Part shown: positions 1 through 7,829 of the stretch, one piece after another | Position numbering within the stretch: the stretch's first letter is position 1 | Layout: every line of letters begins with the position of its first letter | Source of the DNA: Chara braunii | Taxonomy: Eukaryota > Streptophyta > Charophyceae > Charales > Characeae | DNA: 32,773 bases | Reading direction: 5' to 3' | Assembly: GCA_003427395.1 (NCBI GenBank) | Contig: BFEA01000507.1 | Coordinates: 831,306-864,078 of the forward strand | Notes under the pieces: model-generated | Told to the model about the DNA's origin: nothing | The model's input: only the letters and a program-made list of their open reading frames with translations | Databases searched by the model: none | Translations under genes and position numbers: made by a program

Positions 1-174
1 AGGAATAATGGCGGGGAGACAAGGGGAAGAAGTTTCCCTGCCTCTTCTTCTTCTCTTGTTTTTTTTTTCCTTTCTTTTTGGCATTATTTGAACATCATAT
101 TGACGGAAAAAAAAAAGATCGGTTGGACTATAAGGCATCGCGAGCGTTGTCTCCGTTGATAATCATCCACCTCT

Positions 175-455
175 TCCTCCTCCCATCCACTTGTTCTTTC
201 TCTTTCCCTTCCTCTCTTCCTCCTCCTCCTCCTCTTCCTTCCCTACCCCCCCTCCTCCTCCTCCTCCTCCTCTTTTCTCTCCCCCTCTCCTGCTTCTCCT
301 CCTCTTATTTCCATTCTTTGCCCTTCTGTCCTCCTCCTCCTCCTCCTCCTGGTCTTACTCCTGTCCTCCGTTTCTCTCTCTTGTTTGCCCACCTCTCCTC
401 CTCCTCCTCCTTTTCTCTCTCTTGTTTGCCCCCCTCTCCTCCTCCGTCCTCCTTG
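175..455. repeat. Polypyrimidine (CCT/CTT)n low-complexity tract
   Basis: This is a nearly pure C/T stretch built from CCT and CTT triplets with short C runs. Open frames across it encode only Ser/Pro/Leu/Phe tracts in every register, which is what such a tract gives by chance, so no gene is called. The first 175 bases hold nothing recognisable. Confidence 0.9.
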
Positions 456-465
456 ACCACGTGTT

Positions 466-600
466 GGATCAAAAATCGATCCCGTGTTCCTGGATCAAAA
501 ATCGATCCCGTGTTCCCGGATCAGAAATTGATCCATGGATCGGGATCGATTTTTGATCCATCGATCGAAAAGAAATCGACCCGTGGATCAAAAGTCGATC
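466..600. repeat. 26-bp GGATC-rich tandem repeat with inverted copy
   Basis: A 26-bp unit beginning GGATCAAAAATCGATCCCG starts at 466, 492 and (diverged) 518. The exact reverse complement of these 19 bases follows at 541-559, and more degenerate GGATC/GATCC copies run to about 600. The array can therefore fold on itself or extrude a cruciform. No coding function is evident. Confidence 0.85.
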
Positions 601-787
601 CAGCCGTCGATCACCTCTACTTCCTGCACCTGTCTTCGAGAAGGAAAAAAAAAAAAAAAAGCATTAACAGATCATCGGGAAGGAAATAGAAAGTCTTTTG
701 GCGTGGAAAAGGAAAGTCGAAAAAGGTAAGTGAAAAAAAAGCATTGATCGTTTTCCTTTTTTGGCAGATCGGTAGCTGATCGATGAA

Positions 788-866
788 TTTTTCGGTTGAA
801 TTTTTCGGTTGAATTTTCGGTTGAATCTTCGGTTGAATCTTCGGTTGAATCTTCGATTAATAGCTG
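788..866. repeat. 13-bp tandem repeat TTCGGTTGAATYT
   Basis: About six copies of a TTCGGTTGAAT-type unit, 11 to 13 bases long, run head to tail and end at TTCGATTAA. This is a simple minisatellite. From 870 to 1380 I see no gene, only unique sequence with short T and A runs. Confidence 0.8.
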
Positions 867-1395
867 TAGAGTCCGGCGATCGCTTGATGGGGAATGAAGT
901 AATTACACGTGGAAGGCTATACTGACAGCGGAAGAAGTCGCGTTAAATTTGAGGCCCGTCGTTCTCCCCCAAATAGAAGGCACGGGTAGTGCTAAGAAGG
1001 CAGTGCTTAGGGCACGACTGCACAGGTGGGCTACGGGTTCATTTTCTGACCATGCGTTCTATTCGAGAGAGGACTAAAGCATATACACTTACGCTTTCGT
1101 CTCTGCCATCTTCTGTTTGTTGCTTTTTTTTTTTCGTTTTTTTTTTCCCTTTAAAAAAAAATGCCACTGGCGATCGACCCCCCCCTTTTCTAGACGATCA
1201 AGAATTTTGTTAGATGTAAATAGGGAATAAAAAAAAAGAAAACAATCAACGGGCCTACAGTAGCTTTGTGCGTACTGCCATGAACTGTTGGAATATACAG
1301 ACGTGAGCTCGAGTCCAGATGGAACTAGTTGATTGAATATCTGAATTACCTGGGTCCCTGTTCAACGATAATGATGACTCGAGGCCGTTGCCCTA

Positions 1396-2560
1396 AAAAA
1401 AAAGAAAAAAAAAATAAAAATAAAGAGGAAAAAAAGAAAAAAGGGGGAAAAAAGGAGGAAAAAAAAAAAAAAAAAAAAAAAAAGGGGGAAAAAAGGAAAA
1501 AAGGAAAGAAGAAGTTGGTTAAGTGTGGTGTTCTATAGCTTCTTGATCGTCTAACAAGGGATTCGTTCTTCACTGGCTTATTGTACACCGTATTTTATTT
1601 TCAACAGAAATAAAAAACCTGATTATCCCTGCTTTTTTTTTTTTTTTTTTTTAATTTGCACCTTATCGAATCTCTGCTCTAAGGTGTAGCTCTCTTCTGG
1701 TTCTCTTTTTTGATCGGATATATTTTATTTGTGTAAAACAATGAAAAAAAAGTGTCACGTCCTATATATGTCTATGCAGAAGTTTTATTTTATTTGTCCA
1801 ATGAAAAGGCGGTGCGCTCAGAAGAACAGTGGCCCTCTTGGAAACTGAAGAAAAGAATGATTCCCTCCGCCAAATGAAAACGGAAAAAAAAAAAAAAAAG
1901 TCCTGAGGGGGAGTAGGAGAAAGGAGGAAGAAGAGGGGAAAAAAGTGAAGAAGGGAAGAAAAAAGGGACAAAGGAGGAGGAAGAAGGGGAGAAAGGAAAA
2001 AGGAAGAGAAAATAATAAGAAGAAAGGGATAAAAGGAGGGAAAAAAAGAAGGAAAAAAGGAGGAAGGAAAGGGCATCAAGGAGGAAAAGGGGAAAAAAAA
2101 AAGGAGGAAAAAAGGGGAAAATGGAGGGGGAAAAAGGGAAAAAAAGGAGGAGGAAAGGAATGATAAAGGGGGGAGGCAATGGGAAAATGAGGGGAAAAAA
2201 AGGAAGGAAAAAAGGAAGAAGAAAGGGGTAAAAGGAGAAAAGAAAGGGAAGAAAAGGGAGGAAGAAAGGGGTAAAAAGGAGGGGGGGGAGGGGGGGCTGG
2301 GGAGACGGACGAGAAAAAGGGGATAAAAGCAACGATAGGAAGAACAGGTGGTATTCTCAAAGACATGGTGGCTGCTCTCTGTGTGTCTGCTTGTCTTCCC
2401 TTCCCCCCCCCCCCCCCCCCTCCTCCCTTCTCTCCCCCCCTAGTCCCCCCCTCTGCCCTCTCTGTCCCCCCCTTCTCTCTTCCCTCTTCTTCCCCTCTTC
2501 CCTCTTCTTCCCCTCTACCCTCCGCCTTCATCCCCCCTGACCCCCTTTCTTTTCTTCCGC
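1396..2560. repeat. Polypurine blocks followed by polypyrimidine block
   Basis: 1396-1515 is A-rich with G interruptions and 1880-2340 is AAG/GGA-rich. 2395-2560 switches to C/T, including a run of 18 C at 2403-2420. The tract 1516-1880 between the purine blocks is AT-rich without features. Frames across these blocks give only Lys/Gly/Glu or Phe/Pro/Ser strings and are not believable proteins. Confidence 0.85.
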
Positions 2561-2730
2561 ATTCGTTCTTTATTGCAGTCGGGCGAAAATAAACGGTAGT
2601 ATGGCTGATGGCGTCAGCATTATTCCCAGATGATAATGTTGACGTCACCGAAAATGTCGACCTACGAACGGGTGGATATGGAAACGACCTCAAATGCAAC
2701 CATGCTTTCCCCTTGAGGAAAGTAAACGAA

Positions 2731-2903
2731 CGATCTTTGCTTTCATGTTTTCCTCTTAGGGAAAGCAAAGGAGCGATCTTTGCTTTCATGTTTTCCTCTT
2801 TGGGAAAGCAAACGAGCGATTTTTGCTTTCATGTTTTCCTCTTTGGGAAAGGGAACGAACGATCTTTGCTTTCATGTTTTCCTCTTTTGGGAAAGGAAAC
2901 GAA
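2731..2903. repeat. 43-bp tandem repeat, four copies
   Basis: Units start at 2731, 2774, 2817 and 2860 (periods 43, 43, 43, with the next partial unit at 2904). Each unit begins CGATCTTTGCTTTCATG and contains GGGAAAGCAAA or a variant. The GAAAGCAAA and TTTGCTTTC segments are reverse complements, so neighbouring units can pair into hairpins. A diverged partial copy lies just upstream at about 2700-2730. Confidence 0.88.
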
Positions 2904-3149
2904 CGATCTCTCCTCTCTGATCGTCGGAACTTTCCCAAAACGAACGGTCTTTTTTTTTTTCTTTTGTTGAAATTCGGATTGAAAAGGGAGAAAGGGGAAT
3001 GGACATTAACGATGGAATAGAAAACGTTTCTACAGCGGAGGTGATAGGTGGTCGGTGGTCGTTTAGGTGGGGTGCTGTATCTTGATGCATAGCAGTTGTG
3101 GGGAGAAGACCAGCAGGAGAAGGGAGGAAAAGGATGGATGGATATAGGA

Positions 3150-3285
3150 TAAAATAGTGGTTAAGGATATGGATATGAATAAGGATATACGGATAAGGAT
3201 ATGGATAAGGATATGGATATGGATAAGGATATGGATATGGATAAGGATATGGATAAGGATGTGGGTAAGGATATAGATATGTGAG
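3150..3285. repeat. GGATAT/GGATAA hexamer array
   Basis: Alternating GGATAT and GGATAA hexamers, partly organised as a 12-18-bp higher unit. On the other strand it reads as Tyr-Pro repeats, which is a by-product of the repeat. A single undetermined base lies downstream at 3339 inside a G run. Confidence 0.88.
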
Positions 3286-3721
3286 GTAGTGTGGGTGGTA
3301 GGACCGGACTTGGGGCACCCGGAGGAGGGGGGGGGGGGNGAAAGGGATATAGGACCTAATCAGGACGTGACGTTGCAAATAAGGTAAACATCTATCACAG
3401 AATGGATGGATGGGATTTACAGGATCTGATCGTGTACTTGGACGTATTTTTTGTCTTTTTCTCCGCGGGCAAAAAATCGGATTGGGACTGTCCGTTCAGA
3501 GATCCCGATCTCGTATATTGCAAAGCTGGGTCATTAGTCTTGTTCGATTTTTTAATTTTTTTTTAATTTTTTGGATATTGGTCGATTTTGGCTGCCGGTT
3601 TGTCTGGTTTTCTGGCCCCTTTTTTTTTTTTTGGATCTTGTTTGACTTGCCACTTTTTTGGATTTGAAAGGAAATGTGCAAAAGGATATAAGGCCGAAGG
3701 GATGGTCGGTCACCTATCATA

Positions 3722-3898
3722 TGGAGGATGGAGTCGGGAGATCGGAAGAGAGGGGGAGGTCTTGAGGCCGAGGTCACCCGTTCGAATCCGTGTGCTTACA
3801 CGGAGGAGGGCCTTAGGCCCAGATTTACGGATCTATAACTGATCTGGGGCAGTGTGTGAGAAACGGCATCTTATTACAAAAAAAAAAACAAAAAAAAA
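3722..3898 (+). mobile_element. SINE-like sequence with Pol III B-box and A tail
   Basis: 3779-3789 reads CGTTCGAATCC, a close match to the internal Pol III B box GGTTCGANTCC. About 90 bases further on the sequence ends in an almost pure A tract (3878-3898). This layout (tRNA-like head, unrelated body, A tail) fits a tRNA-derived SINE. I could not identify a convincing A box or target-site duplications, so the left boundary is a guess and a chance match remains possible. Confidence 0.35.
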
Positions 3899-3957
3899 CC
3901 AGCCGTTTAGATGTTACCGGCTAAGTCTATAGGCAATACCAGGAGGATAAATATATA

Positions 3958-4110
3958 CGACGAAACAGTTTGTCACAGCCCCTCATTTGTTGTCCTCTTC
4001 TCCCTCTCTGCCTACGGTTTACCGGGCAGTTCTATTTGACGATATATAGGTAATACCGGGAAAAGTCTATGGGTAATACTGAGATAAGTCTATAGGGGGG
4101 ATTGTCCTCC
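3958..4110 (+). mobile_element. Dispersed repeat, copy 1, with hammerhead 3' core relic
   Basis: This segment shares about 90 bases with 4926-5020: GAAACAGTTTGTCACAGCCC, then a TTTGTTGTCCTCTTCTC stretch and CCTACGGTTTACCGG. It starts with CGACGAAAC, the right half of the hammerhead-like core seen complete at 4905-4943; the CTGANGA box and stem II are missing. Around it (3922-4102) is a degenerate unit of about 24 bp, AAGTCTATAGGTAATACC. It is probably a decayed copy of a non-coding mobile element. Confidence 0.6.
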
Positions 4111-4380
4111 TTTTTTTGCAGATAAGGTGTTCTTTGCTTCAGATTCTTTGCTATGGAGATGGTAGAATTTGTTCTCTGGTATTCATTTATGTCCAAAATG
4201 GCCTGACTCATCGTTCAACCATCTCACAGTTCCCGTGTCTTGAATCCTGGCTGGTTTGTCCCGTCGTTTGGCCTGTGCTGTCGGGGGCGGTGTCTGCATG
4301 TGGGACTTTTCATCTAGGATTCGTTTGCCCCCTGTTCTGTAATGTTTGGCTGTTCCCTTCCTCTTCGCCTTTTGGCTGTG

Positions 4381-4490
4381 TGCAAGTGGGTCGATATGAC
4401 ACACGGGGGTGGGGGCAGCCGCCGCTCAACCTACATCCACGTGGGCGGCCTTGTACGCAAGAGGTTTTGAACAGGGGGAGTCTTGTAAGG
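4381..4490 (+). mobile_element. Dispersed repeat module TGCAAGTGGG...CTTGTAC
   Basis: 4381-4462 aligns along its length with 6407-6485: both begin TGCAAGTGGG, continue through a GTGGG-CAGC stretch and GCTCAACC, and end at CCTTGTAC followed by AAG. In both places it lies downstream of a GAAACAGT module, so the modules appear to belong to one element in a fixed order. No reading frame of note is conserved between the copies. Confidence 0.6.
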
Positions 4491-4747
4491 AAGAAGATAA
4501 AAAATGAATTTATTTCTTCTTTTTTTCGCATTTGCGCTCTGATAAATTTGTGACGATATATATATAATGGGATATAATTGGATCAGTAATAAAAACGGAT
4601 AAGTCGAGGTAATAAGGTGTAAGTTTACCTTAACGAATGTTGAGAATGGGGAAGGAACGGGACTGACGCTGTAATAATAGCAGATATAATTGCGCAGATC
4701 TGCTGTAAGTTTCATGACTTGTGGGGTGGGGGGGGGGGAGGAAGGAA

Positions 4748-4822
4748 CCGGACTAAAGCTCCCCGGAATGGATATGGAGGCAGGACCATTAAGGGCCTTT
4801 TTTTTTTTTTTTTTTTTTTTAA
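4748..4822 (+). repeat. Dispersed repeat shared with 21084-21126
   Basis: About 40 bases (CCGGACTAAAGCTCCCC onward, with GAATGGATATGGAG in both copies) recur at 21084-21126. Here the copy runs into a T tract at 4799-4820. The 21-kb copy is preceded by GGCACTGGACT, which resembles the anticodon-arm region of tRNA-derived SINEs, but the tRNA fold is not convincing. Confidence 0.55.
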
Positions 4823-4894
4823 TGTGATTTGGGTGCTTTTGTCCTAAGCCACGTGTCGCTGGATGGGGTTGGAATCACGGCTGATCTTGATTGT

Positions 4895-5075
4895 ATATAG
4901 CCTCCTGAAGAGTCGGTGAAACTCCGACGCGAAACAGTTTGTCACAGCCCCTCGTTTGTTGTCCTCTTCTCTCCTCTTCTCATCCTCTCTGCCTACGGTT
5001 TACCGGCCAGCTCTGTTTGCCGATATATAATATGTAATGTGCAGCTCTGTTTTACGATATATATAAATAATATAA
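4895..5075 (+). mobile_element. Dispersed repeat, copy 2, with hammerhead-like core
   Basis: This is the most complete copy of the repeat at 3958. It contains the hammerhead-like core (4905-4943), then the shared TCACAGCCCCTC stretch, a C/T-rich stretch and CCTACGGTTTACCGG. Next comes a duplicated unit of about 35 bp beginning CAGCTCTGTTT (5008 and about 5042) that ends in TATATA-rich DNA. It contains no coding frame, as expected for a short non-autonomous element or a pseudo-LTR piece. Confidence 0.6.
4905..4943 (+). ncRNA. Hammerhead ribozyme-like core (probably decayed)
   Basis: The order of conserved boxes matches the hammerhead fold. CTGAAGA (4905-4911) fits CUGANGA. A perfect 5-bp stem II follows, GTCGG (4912-4916) with CCGAC (4924-4928) and a 7-base loop. 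The GAAA box is at 4931-4934. ACA/TGT with a GTT loop could make a tiny stem III, ending in U-C at 4942-4943 as the cleavage position. Two extra bases (GC, 4929-4930) separate stem II from GAAA, and I cannot draw a stem I between the bases before 4905 and after 4943. Activity is therefore doubtful, and ancestry is better supported than function. Confidence 0.5.
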
Positions 5076-5419
5076 TGTGTATGTAGGATAATAATGTGCG
5101 CTTTTGGCTTTGTTGGATTATTCGATTGTTTAATTTTGGAAACAAACAAAATTTTTGCCATTGATCCACTACTCACCAAATGTGCAAAATGAGAATGAAT
5201 CTGCCGTTAGAACATGGGAAGATGCACCGCCATACTTTTTTGCCTTTTCTGCATGTCGTGGGCAGTCGAGCGAGGCCGTATTCGTCGGATTGGGATTATT
5301 TTTATTTTCGATGTGAGCTATAATGAATTGCATGTGTTCTTGAACGAAAAAACGAAAAAGAAGAGGAAAAAAAAAAAAAAAAAAAGGGACTGCGGTTCCT
5401 TGATTGGACGCCTGTTCGA

Positions 5420-5750
5420 TCCGACGTGTCGCGATCTGACGTGTCGCGACCGGTTCCGACTCCAGAGTCGAGATTGGGTTTCGATTGTATCCGTCCGACG
5501 TGGATCGTGTTTCGGGCTTATCCGAAGTGGATCGGGATCGCGTTTATTCGAGTTGGGTTGGGAGCGGGTTTATCCGATTTAGATTGGGATCGGGTTTATC
5601 GGATTTGGACTGCGTTCGGGTTTATCCTATTTGTATTGGGGGGAGGGATCAGGTTTATCCGATTTGGATTGGGATCGGGTTGGATTGGGTTCGGGTTTCT
5701 CCGAACGATTGGGATCGGGATCGGGTTCGTGTTTATCCGACGTGGATTAT
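5420..5750. repeat. 26-bp-type degenerate minisatellite
   Basis: A unit of about 26 bp around TTATCCGATTTGGATTGGGA followed by TCGGGT recurs about eight times from 5517. Individual units are 26 to 40 bp because of internal expansions. Just upstream GACGTGTCGCGA occurs twice 15 bp apart. Three forward frames stay open here only because the unit lacks stops, so no protein is called. 5076-5420 holds AT-rich unique sequence and an A run. Confidence 0.8.
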
Positions 5751-5944
5751 CATTGTACTGTCATATCCCTCTTTACAGTCGGGATCGCTGTGCCATGTCC
5801 ACCGTCACGATTAATCATCGTGAGGCTAAGATTGCTCCAAGTCTAACTCTATCTTCTTGCTCTTCAATTAAGCAAAGGCTTTTGTCTTGTCCCGGTTCGA
5901 GCCCTTCATCTCGCCCTTAGGACGCAAACACACGCACGAACGTG

Positions 5945-5945
<1 letters not shown>

Positions 5946-5997
<52 letters not shown>

Positions 5998-6330
5998 ACA
6001 CACAAACGCACAGACAAACAGACAAAAGCAGGACACAAACACACACACACACACAAACAGACACACAAACAGACACACAANCACACACACAAACAGACAC
6101 ACAAACAGACACACAAACAGACACACAAACGCACAGACAAACAGACAAAAGCAGGACACAAACACACACACACACATATACACACACACGTACACATACA
6201 ACATATACACACAAGATATACACACAACTATACACACACATGGAGACACAACATATACACAATATATACACACACGTACATACACACGGGGTTCATACAC
6301 ACATATAGACGCACATAGACATAGATATAT
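5946..6330. repeat. (AC)n microsatellite with 123-bp internal duplication
   Basis: This is a long (AC)n array with interspersed CAAACAGACA units. A block containing GACAAAAGCAGGACACAAAC occurs at about 6021 and again at about 6144, giving a period near 123 bp. The tail becomes (CA/TA)-rich and ends directly at the hammerhead-like module at 6336. One undetermined base is at 6081. Confidence 0.9.
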
Positions 6331-6500
6331 ACACAGTCGGTGGAAGTCCGACGAAACAGTCTGGCACAGTAATGCGTTTTTTGTGGAGTTGTATGTATGA
6401 CGAGCATGCAAGTGGGCCGTTATGGCATACCGGGATGTGGGCAGCTCGCGCTCAACCACAGTCAACGTGGCGAGCCTTGTACAAGAAAGGGATTGCAAGG
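6331..6500 (+). mobile_element. Dispersed repeat, copy 3, with stem II/GAAAC relic
   Basis: GTCGG (6336-6340), loop TGGAAGT, CCGAC (6348-6352) and GAAAC (6353-6357) form an intact hammerhead-type stem II joined directly to the GAAA box. AGTCTGGCACAG follows. The CTGANGA box has been replaced by the preceding CA-rich repeat. The 6407-6485 module matches 4381-4462. A short repeat, TTGCAAGGACAARTGAAA, occurs at about 6493 and 6538. Confidence 0.55.
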
Positions 6501-6956
6501 ACAAATGAAAGGTAGAGAGGCACGGTGAAAAGGGGAGTTGCAAGGACAAGTGAAAAATGGGTACCCCAAAAAGCCAAAGTGCACACAGTTAAGAAAGGGA
6601 TTTAAACGCTTCTATTTTGCTCTGTGTGGCTTGCTGTAAGGTAAAACTGTGTCGTTGTTGGTTAGTCTCAAATCAAAAGTGTTTTCGTTGTCTGCAATAG
6701 GATTGAATATGCTTTGATTTTGGATCTGCTCGTCTGGGTGGACTACCGGTAGGGGCTGTTGTGGTGAAAATCCAGAACAGACTGACACATCGGTACGCAC
6801 GGACACACATATAAACCGAAAGACCTAAGGGGATGAAAGAGGGAAAAGACACTTGAGAGAAAGAATGTAACGTTGAGAGGAAGAACAAGGATGATCAAGT
6901 CCCGTCGAGACAACTCAGCATCCTTCTCGACACGTGTCGTCCACGATGCATGTGGG

Positions 6957-6959
6957 CAA

Positions 6960-7004
<45 letters not shown>

Positions 7005-7343
7005 CAGCAGCAGCAGCAGAAGAAGAAGAAGAAGAACAAGAAGAAGAAGAAGAAGATGATGATGAAGGCAGTCGTTGGTAGAGAGAAGAAGAAGAAGAAG
7101 AAGAAGAAGAAGAAGAAGATGAAGATGAAGATGATGATGAAGGCAGTCGTTGGTAGAGAGAGAAGAAGAAGAAGAAGAAGAAGATGATGAAGGCAGTCGT
7201 TGGTAGAGAAAGAAGAAGAAGAAGAAGAAGAAGAAGAAGAAGAAGAAGAAGAAGATGATGAGGAAGATGATGACGAAGGCAGTCGTAGGTAGAGAGAGAA
7301 GAAGAAGGAGCAATCTGAAGAAAAAGAAGGAGAAGAAGAGGAA

Positions 7344-7385
<42 letters not shown>

Positions 7386-7400
7386 GGGAGTAGTAGGCAG
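6957..7400. repeat. Compound trinucleotide array (GCA, GAA, GAT) with 22-bp motif
   Basis: (CAG)n at 6959-7018 passes into (GAA)n and (GAT)n blocks. A motif AAGGCAGTCGTTGGTAGAGA recurs between the blocks at 7064, 7140, 7190 and, diverged, 7276 and 7384. The translations are homopolymers in all frames. The spacing of the motif shows that the array grew by duplication of a compound unit. 6500-6957 shows nothing recognisable. Confidence 0.88.
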
Positions 7401-7668
7401 AGAGAGAAGAAGAACCAAACGAACGAGGTGGTTGGGGGAGAAAATCATCAGGAAGAAGAGAAAAGGGGAGTGAAGAGAGACAATGATGGTGTGTGGTGGA
7501 CAGGATGGTGTGGATGCTTGACAAAGCCCACAGTGGGAGGTCAACAAATTGAGGGGTTGTGGGGCAGATCGATGACTGCTTGGAATTCTTCTGTTCTCCG
7601 GGATCAACGAAACCCTCGACACTCCGTTTGATTCCGTTCCGTTAAGGGTTTTGAGGTGTGCGCCAAGT

Positions 7669-7812
7669 CAGTGTCCTGCTGTTGGAACTACCGTCGTCAC
7701 CCGAACACAACGCACCCTGATAACGGATGTATACAAGCTATTTTTCCGGTCCGATGCGGCCAAAATGAGGGTGCGTTCTGTTCGGGGGAAAACGATAGTT
7801 TGGCATTCACTG
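7669..7812. mobile_element. Fold-back (MITE-like) sequence CAGTG...CACTG
   Basis: The arms 7686-7718 and 7768-7800 are imperfect reverse complements over about 33 bp. The inner 20 bases (7699-7718 against 7768-7787) differ at only two positions. Pairing resumes at the outer CAGTG (7669-7673) and CACTG (7808-7812). The loop is about 49 bp. The short length, inverted termini and lack of coding sequence suggest a MITE or other fold-back element. The 3-bp and 8-bp flanks do not match, so no target-site duplication supports the ends. Confidence 0.45.
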
Positions 7813-7829
7813 AACGGTAACGTGTGATT

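Noticed and set aside
78-2789. Many open frames rich in Ser/Pro/Phe or Lys/Gly in the first 2.8 kb
   Set aside because: They coincide exactly with polypyrimidine or polypurine tracts, overlap in several frames on both strands, and have no domain or start context.
5946-6180. Regularly spaced repeats as a CRISPR array
   Set aside because: The units are dinucleotide-derived with no unique spacers, in a eukaryotic context.
5917-6549. Long Cys/Val and His/Thr frames across 5.9-6.5 kb
   Set aside because: They are translations of the (AC)n microsatellite.
6895-7622. Minus-strand frames of more than 200 codons
   Set aside because: They are homopolymer translations of the compound trinucleotide array.
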